From the NCBI RefSeq assembly GCF_024721115.1, contig NZ_JAMDHK010000001.1, positions 584,678 through 648,677 on the forward strand: DNA of 64,000 nucleotides, written 5' to 3'. The notes under the pieces are model-generated. The model searched no databases, was not told the DNA's origin, and worked only from the letters and a program-made list of their open reading frames with translations. The stretch is from Salipiger pentaromativorans (lineage in GTDB: Bacteria > Pseudomonadota > Alphaproteobacteria > Rhodobacterales > Rhodobacteraceae). The position numbers and the translations under genes are program-made. How positions within the stretch are numbered: position 1 is the first letter of the stretch; each line of letters begins with the position of its first letter. Positions 7,715 to 16,159 of this stretch are shown piece by piece.

Positions 7715-9691
7715 ATGACCCGATCCCGACCGTCCGAACTCACCCGCCGTTCGTTCCTGGCGGGCACAGCAGCAGGCTCTGCCGTGATCGCTCTGCACCC
7801 CTATTCGGCCCATGCCGCCTCCAACCAGGCCCATCTGCGGATCATGGAGACGACGGACCTGCATGTGCATGTCTATCCCTACGATTACTATTCCGACAAA
7901 CCCGTGGACACCGTGGGCCTGTCGCGTACCGCCTCGATCATCAAGGGCATCCGCGCCGAGGCGACGAATTCGATGCTGCTCGACAACGGCGATTTCCTGC
8001 AGGGCAATCCGATGGGCGATTACATCGCCTACGAGCGCGGCATGAAGGACGGCGACACCCACCCGGTCATCGACGCGATGAATACCGTGGGATTCGATGC
8101 CGGCACCATCGGCAACCATGAATTCAACTACGGGCTGGAATTCCTGCGGAAATCCACCGCGGGCGCGGCCTTCCCCATCGTGCTGGCCAATATCGCCACC
8201 GAGGCGGGCGGCGATCCGCGCGCCGACAAGACGCTGTTCAAACCCTATGTGATCCTCGACCGCACGCTGACCGACGGCGCCGGCAACAGCCATCCGATCC
8301 GCATCGGCGTGATCGGCTTCACCCCGCCGCAGGTGATGAACTGGGACCGCAAGCATCTCGAAGGCAACGTTCAGGCGCGCGACATCGTCGAGACCGCCCG
8401 CGCCTGGGTGCCGCAGATCGTCGAGGACGGCGCCGACATCGTCATCGCGCTCAGCCACTCGGGCATCGGCTCGGCGGATCACTCCGACGGGATGGAAAAC
8501 GCCAGCGTGCCGCTCGCCGGGATCGAGGGCATTGACGCGGTGATGACCGGGCACAGCCATCTGGTCTTCCCCTCGCCCACCTACGCCGATTATGCGGGCG
8601 TCGATGTCGGCGCCGGCACGATCCACGGCAAACCCGCGGTGATGGGCGGGTTCTGGGGCTCGCATATGGGGCTCATCGACCTGTTGCTGGAACGCGACGG
8701 CAACGGCTGGCGCGTGGTCTCGACCACCTCGGAGGCGCGCCCGATCTCGAAGCGCAACGAGGACCGCTCGGTCACCGCGCTGGTGGAAGACGACGCCGCC
8801 GTGCTTGCAGCTGTGAAGCAGCAGCATGAAGAGACTCTGGCCTATGTGCGCCGTGCCGTGGGCAAGACCTCGGCACCGCTCTATTCCTATTTCGCGCTGG
8901 TGGCGGACGACCCCTCGGTGCAGATCGTCTCGCAGGCGCAGGAATGGTATATCGGCCAGATGATGATGGGCACCGCATACGAGGGGCTGCCGATCCTCTC
9001 GGCGGCGGCGCCCTTCAAGGCCGGCGGCCGCGGCGGACCCGAGTATTACACCGACGTGCCCGCCGGCGATGTGGCGATCAAGAACGTGGCCGATCTCTAT
9101 CTTTATCCCAACACCGTGCGCGCGGTGAAGGTGACCGGCGCGCAGCTCCGCGACTGGCTGGAGCGCTCGGCGGGCATGTTCAACCAGATCGCGCCGGGCG
9201 CACAGGACGCGGTGCTGCTGAACCCCGATTTCCCGAGCTACAATTTCGACGTGATCGACGGGGTGACCTATCGGATCGACCTGTCGGAACCGTCGAAATT
9301 CACCTCAAAGGGCGAGCTGGCGGCACCGGAGGCGCAGCGGATCAAGGATCTGAGCTACAATGGCGCTCCGGTGACGGACGACATGGCGTTCATCGTCGCG
9401 ACGAACAATTACCGCGCCTCGGGCGGCGGCAATTTCCCGGGTACCGGCGACACGATCGTCTTCGAGGGGCCGGACACCAACCGCGACGTGATCGTGCGCT
9501 ATATCGTCGAACAGGGCACGATCAATCCCAGCGCCGACGGCAACTGGACCTTTGCCCCGATGCCCGGCACCACCGTCCTGTTCGAGACGGGGCCCGCCGC
9601 GCGCGGCTATCTCGACGCGCTGACCGGGCTTGCGATCGAGGACGCGGGCGACACCGCCGAGGGCTTTGCGCTGTTCCGGATCGCGCTCTGA
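7715..9691 (+). CDS. cpdB: 2',3'-cyclic-nucleotide phosphodiesterase / 3'-nucleotidase, Tat-exported
   Basis: 658-aa periplasmic enzyme that hydrolyses 2',3'-cyclic nucleotides and then 3'-nucleotides to nucleoside and phosphate. The N-terminus has a twin-arginine signal (TRRSFLAG at residues 10-17). The metallophosphoesterase domain shows TTDLHVHVYPYDYY, DNGDF, GNHEFNYGL and GHSH metal ligands; the C-terminal 5'-nucleotidase domain follows from about residue 400 and includes NNYRASGGG. Length matches CpdB. GAAGGA lies just upstream of the ATG. A candidate Pho box precedes it and a strong hairpin ends it. Confidence 0.92.
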   Translation: MTRSRPSELTRRSFLAGTAAGSAVIALHPYSAHAASNQAHLRIMETTDLHVHVYPYDYYSDKPVDTVGLSRTASIIKGIRAEATNSMLLDNGDFLQGNPMGDYIAYERGMKDGDTHPVIDAMNTVGFDAGTIGNHEFNYGLEFLRKSTAGAAFPIVLANIATEAGGDPRADKTLFKPYVILDRTLTDGAGNSHPIRIGVIGFTPPQVMNWDRKHLEGNVQARDIVETARAWVPQIVEDGADIVIALSHSGIGSADHSDGMENASVPLAGIEGIDAVMTGHSHLVFPSPTYADYAGVDVGAGTIHGKPAVMGGFWGSHMGLIDLLLERDGNGWRVVSTTSEARPISKRNEDRSVTALVEDDAAVLAAVKQQHEETLAYVRRAVGKTSAPLYSYFALVADDPSVQIVSQAQEWYIGQMMMGTAYEGLPILSAAAPFKAGGRGGPEYYTDVPAGDVAIKNVADLYLYPNTVRAVKVTGAQLRDWLERSAGMFNQIAPGAQDAVLLNPDFPSYNFDVIDGVTYRIDLSEPSKFTSKGELAAPEAQRIKDLSYNGAPVTDDMAFIVATNNYRASGGGNFPGTGDTIVFEGPDTNRDVIVRYIVEQGTINPSADGNWTFAPMPGTTVLFETGPAARGYLDALTGLAIEDAGDTAEGFALFRIAL

Positions 9692-9701
9692 TACGGCATG
9701 C

Positions 9702-9731
9702 GGGCACCGGGGTTGCGAATCCCCGGTGCCC
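9702..9731 (+). terminator. Hairpin terminator of cpdB
   Basis: Perfect 11-bp inverted repeat GGGCACCGGGG / CCCCGGTGCCC with an 8-base loop TTGCGAAT, ten bases after the cpdB stop. The following tract is only GTCTT, so Rho-independent termination may be partial. The loop also holds the likely -35 of the SRP RNA promoter. Confidence 0.65.
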
Positions 9732-9740
9732 GTCTTACAT
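9713..9740 (+). promoter_or_regulatory. Likely promoter of the SRP RNA gene
   Basis: TTGCGA (9713-9718), 16 bases, then TTACAT (9735-9740). Transcription would start near 9747, matching the 5' side of the SRP RNA stem at about 9743-9749. The -35 falls inside the loop of the cpdB terminator hairpin. No better candidate exists between cpdB and the RNA. Confidence 0.5.
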
Positions 9741-9742
9741 GA

Positions 9743-9851
9743 GCGGTCGAGAGGTTGGCGCGGGCAGGCGCCTCGCCAACCCGGTCAGGTCCGGAAGGAA
9801 GCAGCCGTAACGAGCCCCGCTTGGGTCGTTGTCCAGCCTCTCACTGACCGC
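9743..9851 (+). ncRNA. ffs: Signal recognition particle RNA (4.5S, small bacterial type)
   Basis: Contains the invariant SRP domain IV signature GTCCGGAAGGAAGCAGC starting near 9789, where Ffh binds. The ends close into a long stem: GAGAGGTTGG (from 9749) pairs with CCAGCCTCTC (to 9842) with one G-U, and GCGGTC (9743-9748) pairs with GACCGC (9846-9851) across a three-base bulge. The RNA works with Ffh and FtsY in co-translational targeting to the inner membrane. Exact ends are uncertain by a few bases. Confidence 0.95.
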
Positions 9852-9925
9852 CCGCGGCCCAAGGCCGCACGGCCCCCCGGCTTCCCCTCTTTCCGTCACA
9901 TGAGCTGCAAAACGGGCCGCCTCGC

Positions 9926-9987
9926 GCCCAAGATTTTTCATCCGAAAAATCTTGGGCCCTAAAAAATTCGAACGAATTTTTTAGGGC
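9926..9987. terminator. Tandem palindromes (locus B)
   Basis: First hairpin: arms GCCCAAGATTTTTC and GAAAAATCTTGGGC around ATCC (9926-9957), perfect 14 bp. Second: arms GCCCTAAAAAATTCG and CGAATTTTTTAGGGC around AA (9956-9987), perfect 15 bp, sharing two bases with the first. It lies between the SRP RNA and a leftward gene, i.e. between convergent transcripts. The architecture matches loci 1587-1630 and 34962-35018. Confidence 0.7.
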
Positions 9988-9990
9988 GCC

Positions 9991-10500
9991 TCACTCCTCG
10001 TGCCGCAGGAAAACCGCGGCCTCGCGCCGGGCCGCCATCGCCCAGGCCATCTGTCCCTGGGTTTCCACCGCGCAGGGGCGCACCGACCGCAGCCGCGCCA
10101 GCGCCTCGTCCGGCGCCTCGCCGGATTCGATCATCAGCCTTAGCGCGATCATGCCAGACCGACCGCAGCCGCCCCGGCAATGCACCAGCACCCGCCCGCC
10201 CCCGAGCAGCGCCCGCCGCGCAAAACCGCTGACCTCCGGCCAGCGGCCCTGCACCTCCGCCCCCGGTGCGCCGAAATCGAGGATCGGCAGATGCTCCCAG
10301 CGGCCGCCATGCTCGAGCACATGCCGACCGATCCCGCCGGCCCCCGCGCCCGCCAGCTCGACATCGGTCACCAGCGAGATCACCAGCGCCGGGCGCCATT
10401 CGGTGATATGCGCCATATCCGCCGCAAAATCGCCCTCGCGCCCCGGCAGCGGCGCAAGGGCGAGAATGCCGCCCGCGACGGGAAGGGCATGGATGATCAT
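9991..10500 (-). CDS. Dual-specificity / tyrosine phosphatase family protein
   Basis: 169-aa cytosolic protein with the Cys-X5-Arg phosphatase loop: VLVHCRGGCGRSG at about residues 105-117, with catalytic Cys and Arg both present, and a candidate general acid Asp in LDFGAPG about 35 residues earlier. It resembles small bacterial cyclin-dependent-kinase-inhibitor-3-like phosphatases of unknown target. It ends three bases after the second palindrome of locus B and starts three bases after the stop of the ypfJ-like gene, so the two are co-transcribed leftward. Confidence 0.78.
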   Translation of the reverse strand: MIIHALPVAGGILALAPLPGREGDFAADMAHITEWRPALVISLVTDVELAGAGAGGIGRHVLEHGGRWEHLPILDFGAPGAEVQGRWPEVSGFARRALLGGGRVLVHCRGGCGRSGMIALRLMIESGEAPDEALARLRSVRPCAVETQGQMAWAMAARREAAVFLRHEE

Positions 10501-10502
10501 GA

Positions 10503-11339
10503 TCAGAGCTGCCGCGCCGAGAACGTGTCGCAGACCCCGACCTCGCCGCTCTCGTAACCGCGCGCGAACCAGCTCTCGCGCTGTTCCGAGGTGCCATGCC
10601 TGAAAGTGTGAGGCTGCGGCACCCGGCCGGCCCGGCGCTGCAGATGATCGTCCCCGATCATCCGCGCCGCAGTCAGCGCCTCGTCGAGATCGCCCGGCTC
10701 CAGAAGCCCGTCCACATGGGTCGCCCAGACCCCGGCCAGACAGTCGGCCTGCAGCTCGAGCCGCACCGTCAGCGCATTGCCCTGCGCCTCGCCGGCAGCC
10801 TGACGCGCCTCGTTCACCTGCCCCAGAATGCCCAGCTCGTTCTGCACGTGATGGGCCACCTCATGCGCGATCACATAGGCGGCGGCAAAATCCCCCTTGG
10901 CCCCGAGCTGCTGCGACAAGGTCGCAAAGAATTCGGTGTCCAGATAGGCCTTGCGGTCGGCCGGGCAGTAGAACGGCCCGGTGGCGCCGCTGGCGCCGCC
11001 GCAGGGCGACTCGGTCTGCCCCGAGAACAGCACCAGCACCGGCGCGGCATAGCTCCGGCCGAGCTGCTCGGGGAAAAGCTGCCCCCAGACCTCCTCGGTG
11101 GTCGCCAGCACCTGGGCCGAGAACTCCGCCGCACGCTGCTCTTCCGCCGACAGCGCGCGCGGATCGCCCTGCTGCTGCGCCGGCATGCTTTCGAGCAGCG
11201 GGGTCACATCGACCCCGGCGAAATAGCCGATGGCCAGCACGATCAGCAGCCCCACACCGCCAAGCGACGCCTTGCCGCCACCGCCGGAGCGGCGGCGGTC
11301 TTCGATATTGCTGCTGCGGCGGATGCCCTTGAGGCGCAT
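10503..11339 (-). CDS. ypfJ: YpfJ-like neutral zinc metallopeptidase
   Basis: 278-aa membrane-anchored protein. An N-terminal cytoplasmic basic stretch, a Gly-rich linker and a single membrane segment (about 27-43) are followed by a periplasmic domain carrying HEVAHH at 159-164 and a downstream LELQADCLAGVWA that supplies the third zinc ligand. This matches the putative neutral zinc metallopeptidase family. Cys113 and Cys125 may form a disulfide. Substrate unknown. Likely in an operon with the downstream phosphatase. Confidence 0.85.
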   Translation of the reverse strand: MRLKGIRRSSNIEDRRRSGGGGKASLGGVGLLIVLAIGYFAGVDVTPLLESMPAQQQGDPRALSAEEQRAAEFSAQVLATTEEVWGQLFPEQLGRSYAAPVLVLFSGQTESPCGGASGATGPFYCPADRKAYLDTEFFATLSQQLGAKGDFAAAYVIAHEVAHHVQNELGILGQVNEARQAAGEAQGNALTVRLELQADCLAGVWATHVDGLLEPGDLDEALTAARMIGDDHLQRRAGRVPQPHTFRHGTSEQRESWFARGYESGEVGVCDTFSARQL

Positions 11340-11427
11340 GACTCGTAATCCCCTGCTACTGGCTTGCGGCGATGATAGTCACATCGCCGTGAGCCGTGAA
11401 GGGGAATGACCCCGCCGCAGCGCCGCG

Positions 11428-12960
11428 TCAGACCACCTGCGCCGGATGCGCCTCGGCCCAGTCCTCGAGAAACGCCGCCACATCCTCGCGCCCGGCGCTG
11501 CGGATCGCCCGACGCGGCAGCGCAACGCCCGCCCGCAGCGCCAGTTCCAGGCAGGCGACATGGTCACGCCGGGCGCGGTCGGGCGCGTTTTCCGACCCGT
11601 GCAGGATGGTCGATAACAGCGTCCCGCCATAGGCGTTGATATGGCCGAGATCCGGGCCCAGGCTCAGGAAATAGCCCATCACCTCGGGCACCCCGTTCCA
11701 TCCGGCCACCTGCACCGGAGACGCGCCGTCCTGCGACCCCGGCGCGTCGAAGGGCATCCCCAGCGCCACCAGCGCCCGCATATGCGGCAGGCGTTCGGGC
11801 CGGTGGGCGATCTCGTGCAGCAGGCCCCGGCAGGCGGGCGGCACCGCTCCCGGATCGAGCGCATCGCCCGGTTGCAGCGCCCCGTCGGCGGCCCGGGCCA
11901 GCAGCGCCTCCTCCGGCGTCAACGCGACGGCGCAGCCGCGCGCCGCCAGCGCCTCGGCCAGCGCGACACTGCCGCAGGCGCGGGCATAGGCGTAGGGGGC
12001 CATGCCCTGCCAGGGGCGCCGCGGATCGGCCCCCGCATCCAGCAGCAGCTCGGCCATGCGCCGGTCGCAGCCGCGCCGCGCCGCCTGGAACAGCGCCGGG
12101 ATCACCCAGGGCGCCTCGCCGCCGACCTCATCGGGATCGAAATCGTCGGCCCGCGCGCCATGCGCCACGAGCATCTCCACCGCCGCGTGATCGTTGAAAT
12201 CCAGCGCCCGCAGCAGCGCGTTGGTGCCCGCCGGGTTCGCGCCATGCTCGAGCAGCATCCGCAGCCCCTCATGATGGCTCAGTTCAGTGGCATGATACAG
12301 CGATTCCCCGTCATCCGGATCGGCCCCCTGCGCCAGCAACCAGCGCGCCAGAACCATGTTGTCGGCATGTCCGATGGCGCCGTAAAGCGCCGAAAGCAGA
12401 TGCGGATCGCCCTCCCGATAGGGATAGCCGTCATTCACATCGGCCCCATGCGCCAGCAGCAGCTCGGCCACCGCCAGCATATCGGCCTCGAGCTCGGGGC
12501 GGACATGGATCCAGCGCGAAAAGGCCAGATGCAGGATCGGGCTGCGCGGGCCGAAGCGGGTCACCGCCAGCGCGGGCTCTTCGGCCAGCGCCGCCGCCAC
12601 CGCCTCGCGCCGGTAAAGCGCACATTGCAGGCCGAAGAGCCCGTCGGCAAGGTCGGGCGTCTCGTCCAGAAGCCGCTCGGCCACGCGCATCTGGCCATGG
12701 AACAGCGCCACTTTCAGCCGCTGCACCCGCGCGGCCCGGTCGAGCCCCTGGGTCTCGGCGGCCAGCTTGAGGCGCGGCCAGCTTTCAAAACCGTTCTCGC
12801 GCGCCACAACTTGCAGGAAATCGGCGCGTTTCAGGCCGGAAAGCACCGCGCGCGGCGGGTGCGCGCGCAGGCGCTCCAACGCCCAGGGCGCGCCGGATTC
12901 GAAGCCGCGTTGCAGGCGTTTTGCGTCGAAACGCAGGGACTCGAGGGAAAATTCGGACAT
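11428..12960 (-). CDS. Ankyrin-repeat protein
   Basis: 510-aa soluble protein. The first 70 residues (REN GFESWPRLKL region) match the helical leader found in many bacterial ankyrin proteins. Repeats follow from about residue 75: AVAELLLAHGADVNDG, VLARWLLAQGADPDDG, GLRMLLEHGANPAGT, AVEMLVAHGARADD and MAELLLDAGADPRRP are clear ankyrin helices. There is no signal peptide or enzyme domain, so it is probably a protein-binding scaffold with unknown partners. It is divergent from dnaX across 243 bases that hold no other gene. Confidence 0.82.
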   Translation of the reverse strand: MSEFSLESLRFDAKRLQRGFESGAPWALERLRAHPPRAVLSGLKRADFLQVVARENGFESWPRLKLAAETQGLDRAARVQRLKVALFHGQMRVAERLLDETPDLADGLFGLQCALYRREAVAAALAEEPALAVTRFGPRSPILHLAFSRWIHVRPELEADMLAVAELLLAHGADVNDGYPYREGDPHLLSALYGAIGHADNMVLARWLLAQGADPDDGESLYHATELSHHEGLRMLLEHGANPAGTNALLRALDFNDHAAVEMLVAHGARADDFDPDEVGGEAPWVIPALFQAARRGCDRRMAELLLDAGADPRRPWQGMAPYAYARACGSVALAEALAARGCAVALTPEEALLARAADGALQPGDALDPGAVPPACRGLLHEIAHRPERLPHMRALVALGMPFDAPGSQDGASPVQVAGWNGVPEVMGYFLSLGPDLGHINAYGGTLLSTILHGSENAPDRARRDHVACLELALRAGVALPRRAIRSAGREDVAAFLEDWAEAHPAQVV

Positions 12961-13203
12961 GGTCGGTTACCTCCGTGACCGCCCGATGGTCCGCTAAGCC
13001 GGGCGAAGGAAACCGAATTTTCGTCGAAAATCCGAACGGCAGGTGCGGGCGCTTTCCGCGGACCGGGCGGCCCCCTGCCGGCGGGCCTGGGTGCAGGATA
13101 GGTTAAAGCGCGCCCGGCGCAAACCGCTTTTCCGCGCCAGCCGGTTTACCTTGGCCCGCGCCGCGCATACCTTGGCCGCAACCCCGCAGCGCAAAAGGCC
13201 ACC

Positions 13204-14964
13204 ATGTCCGACCAGAGCCCGAAATATCAGGTCCTCGCCCGCAAGTACCGCCCCGAGACCTTTGCCGATCTCGTCGGTCAGGACGCCATGGTGCGCACGC
13301 TGAAAAACGCCTTCAAGGCCGGGCGCATCGCGCAGGCCTTTATCATGACCGGCATTCGCGGCACCGGGAAGACCACCACCGCGCGGATCATCGCCAAGGG
13401 CATGAACTGCATCGGCCCCGACGGCAATGGCGGCCCCACCACCGAGCCCTGCGGCCAGTGCGAGCATTGCACCGCGATCATGGAAGGCCGCCATGTCGAT
13501 GTGATGGAGATGGACGCGGCCTCGAACACCGGGGTCAACGACATCCGCGAGATCATCGACTCGGTGCATTACCGGGCGGCCTCGGCGCGCTACAAGATCT
13601 ACATCATCGACGAGGTGCACATGCTCTCGACCAGCGCGTTCAACGCGCTGCTCAAGACGCTGGAAGAGCCGCCCGCACATGTGAAATTCATCTTCGCCAC
13701 GACCGAGATCCGCAAGGTGCCGGTGACCGTGCTGAGCCGCTGCCAGCGCTTCGACCTGCGCCGGATCGAGCCCGAGGTGATGATCGCGCTTCTGCGCAAG
13801 ATCGCCACCTCCGAAGAGGCCGAGATCAGCGACGACGCGCTGGCGCTCATCACCCGCGCCGCCGAAGGCTCGGCCCGCGACGCGACCTCGCTGCTGGATC
13901 AGGCAATCTCGCATGGCGCCGGTGAGACCACCGCCGAGCAGGTGCGCGCCATGCTGGGGCTCGCGGACCGGGGCCGGGTGATGGATCTTTTCGAGAAGAT
14001 CATGCATGGCGACGCGCCCGGCGCGCTGACCGAGCTTTCGGAGCAATATGCCGACGGTGCCGACCCGCTGGCGGTGCTGCGCGATCTGGCAGAGCTGACG
14101 CACTGGACCTCGGTGGTCAAGATCACGCCGGAAGCGGCCGAAGACCCGACCATTTCGCCCGACGAGCGCGCGCGCGGCCAGGCGCTGGCGGCCAATCTCG
14201 GCATGCGGGCGCTGACCCGCATGTGGCAGATGCTGCTCAAGGCGCTGGACGAGGTGGCGCAGGCGCCCAACGCGATGATGGCCGCCGAGATGGCGGTGAT
14301 CCGCCTCACCCATGTGGCCGAGCTGCCCTCGCCCGAGGAGCTGCTGCGCAAGTTGCAGGACACCCCGCCTCCGCCCAACCCGGGCCCGGGCGGAGGCGGC
14401 GGCTATGCCCGTGGGCCCTCGGGCGGCGCCCATGCGATGGGCGGCCCGGCGCCGACCCACGCGGCGCCCTCCGGCCCGGTCGCGCATCAGGGCAATGCCG
14501 TCCGCGCGCTGGCCCCCGAGGCGGCGCTGGCGCGCTATCCCAGCTTCGACCATGTGATCGAGCTGATCCGCGCCAATCGCGACGGGCTGTTGCTGGCGCA
14601 GGTGGAACGCCATGTCCGGCTGGCGGCCTATCAGCCCGGCCGCATCGAATTCACCCCGGCCGAAAACGCGCCGGCGGATCTGGCGCAGAAGCTCGGCTCT
14701 GCGCTGCAACGCTGGACCGGCAACCGCTGGGCGGTCATCCTGGTCAACGACTGCGACGCGCCGACGGTCTATGAAAAGGAACATGCCGCCGAGCTGGCGC
14801 TGAAGGCCGAGGCGCGCGAACACCCGCTGGTGCAGGCCGCGCTGGCCGTCTTTCCCGATGCCGAGATCCTCCAGGTGCACACCCCCGAAGAGGCCGCGCA
14901 GGAAGCGACCGCCGAGGCGCTGCCCGAGGTCGAGGACGAATGGGACCCGTTCGAGGAAGACTGA
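13204..14964 (+). CDS. dnaX: DNA polymerase III subunits gamma/tau
   Basis: 586-aa clamp-loader ATPase that drives loading of the beta clamp at replication forks. Walker A is GIRGTGKTTTAR (about 50-61), the zinc module has CGQCEHC, Walker B is the IIDEVHML region, SRC is the sensor/arginine-finger motif, and domain III follows to about residue 370. A Pro/Gly-rich linker (about 395-430) leads to the tau C-terminal domain that binds the polymerase alpha subunit, encoded by dnaE at 42538. recR and the YbaB gene, frequent neighbours of dnaX, are not adjacent here. No slippery A-run for a gamma frameshift was noticed. Confidence 0.95.
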   Translation: MSDQSPKYQVLARKYRPETFADLVGQDAMVRTLKNAFKAGRIAQAFIMTGIRGTGKTTTARIIAKGMNCIGPDGNGGPTTEPCGQCEHCTAIMEGRHVDVMEMDAASNTGVNDIREIIDSVHYRAASARYKIYIIDEVHMLSTSAFNALLKTLEEPPAHVKFIFATTEIRKVPVTVLSRCQRFDLRRIEPEVMIALLRKIATSEEAEISDDALALITRAAEGSARDATSLLDQAISHGAGETTAEQVRAMLGLADRGRVMDLFEKIMHGDAPGALTELSEQYADGADPLAVLRDLAELTHWTSVVKITPEAAEDPTISPDERARGQALAANLGMRALTRMWQMLLKALDEVAQAPNAMMAAEMAVIRLTHVAELPSPEELLRKLQDTPPPPNPGPGGGGGYARGPSGGAHAMGGPAPTHAAPSGPVAHQGNAVRALAPEAALARYPSFDHVIELIRANRDGLLLAQVERHVRLAAYQPGRIEFTPAENAPADLAQKLGSALQRWTGNRWAVILVNDCDAPTVYEKEHAAELALKAEAREHPLVQAALAVFPDAEILQVHTPEEAAQEATAEALPEVEDEWDPFEED

Positions 14965-14967
14965 GCC

Positions 14968-15885
14968 TCAGCCCAGCGCCGCCACGGTGCGGCGCAGCCC
15001 CTCGTCGATCCCCACGGTCGGCGCCCAGCCCAGCAGCGCCTTTGCGCGGTCGATCCCCAGCACGCTCGATTTGACCTCGCTCGCCAGCGGTTCGCGTTGC
15101 AACGTCAGGGGACGGCCCGTCACCTCCTGCACCAGCGCCACAAGCCGCGCCAGCGAGGTGCCCTGCCCCGTACCGATGTTCAGCGTGGTGATCCGGTCGG
15201 GCAGCGGCAGCGTGCAGACCCGCTCCACCGCGCGGCAGAAATCGGAGACATGGATATAGTCGCGCAGGCTCTCGCCGGTGCCGAAGAGCTTGAAGGGTGC
15301 GCCCGTCTCCAGCGCGTCCAGAAGGATGTTGACCACCCCATAGCGCGGCCCGGCCAGCGGCGAGCCATAGGCATTGGCCAGCCGCAGGATCGTCAGCCGG
15401 AACCCGTGCCGGTTGGCGAGCCACACAAGCCCCTGCTCGACCGCCATCTTTTGCAGCGCGTAGAAGGATTTCGGCTGCATCGGCGCCGCTTCCGGGATCG
15501 GCAGATCGTCGCTGTCGCCATAGACCCCGGCGGAGGAGACATAGACCAGATGGCCCGCCCAGCCGCGCGCCGCAAGCGCCTCGGCAAAGGCGATCTGCGG
15601 TTCGATCTCGCGGCGGCTGAGGTCGGCGAAATCGTCGAAGGGCACGCGCGGGCTGGCGAGCCCCGCGCAATGCACGATGGTGGCCGTCCGGTCGCCCGCC
15701 TTCAGCCAGTCTGGGCACAGCACCTCCGGCGTCACGATCTGCGCCAGCGCCTGCCGCCCCCCCGGCAGCCCCCGCCGCGCAACGCCGGTGACGATCCTCT
15801 TGCCACCGGCAATTGCGGTCAGATGGTCCAGAATCTCGCAGCCGAGAACCCCCGAGCTGCCGGTGACGTAAATTTCCGCGCTCAT
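14968..15885 (-). CDS. NAD-dependent epimerase/dehydratase (extended SDR)
   Basis: 305-aa sugar-nucleotide-type short-chain dehydrogenase. The N-terminal nucleotide site is YVTGSSGVLG (about 5-14), a Ser of YVSSAGVYG lies near 130, and YALQK supplies the catalytic Tyr and Lys. The C-terminal half resembles UDP-glucose 4-epimerase-like enzymes (LRLANAYG, DYIHVSDFCRAV, NIGTG). The start at 15885 is chosen because the Rossmann strand begins three residues later; the longer frame adds 38 basic residues. It is alone, convergent with dnaX, with no polysaccharide genes nearby, so the substrate is unknown. Confidence 0.8.
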   Translation of the reverse strand: MSAEIYVTGSSGVLGCEILDHLTAIAGGKRIVTGVARRGLPGGRQALAQIVTPEVLCPDWLKAGDRTATIVHCAGLASPRVPFDDFADLSRREIEPQIAFAEALAARGWAGHLVYVSSAGVYGDSDDLPIPEAAPMQPKSFYALQKMAVEQGLVWLANRHGFRLTILRLANAYGSPLAGPRYGVVNILLDALETGAPFKLFGTGESLRDYIHVSDFCRAVERVCTLPLPDRITTLNIGTGQGTSLARLVALVQEVTGRPLTLQREPLASEVKSSVLGIDRAKALLGWAPTVGIDEGLRRTVAALG

Positions 15886-16159
15886 CCTGCCCGTTCCCCC
15901 GTCCGGTTTTCCGGGCCCGCCGCGCGCGCCGCGATTCTGCCCGGCCCGTGCAAAGCCATCGCTTCGGGATAAGACCCCGAGACGCCCCCGGCAAGCCACG
16001 GTGCCCAGACACCGCCCTCAGGGCCGACCTCCGCAAAACTCTGCCAAACTCCACAAGATGTGCTTTTGTTTTCTGGTGCCAGTGCTACCTCTGCCCTAGA
16101 GTGGTCTGGCGTGAGCCAGGCCGCGCGCTGTTGCCAACGCCCCAGAAAGGACCGCCTCC

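Noticed and set aside
11428..12960. Ankyrin protein as part of a toxin or secretion system
   Set aside because: No signal, no toxin domain and no secretion or immunity genes nearby; ankyrin proteins of this layout are common in free-living bacteria.
13204..14964. Programmed frameshift in dnaX for a gamma form
   Set aside because: No run of A or slippery heptamer was found at the domain III/IV border; the full tau frame is uninterrupted.
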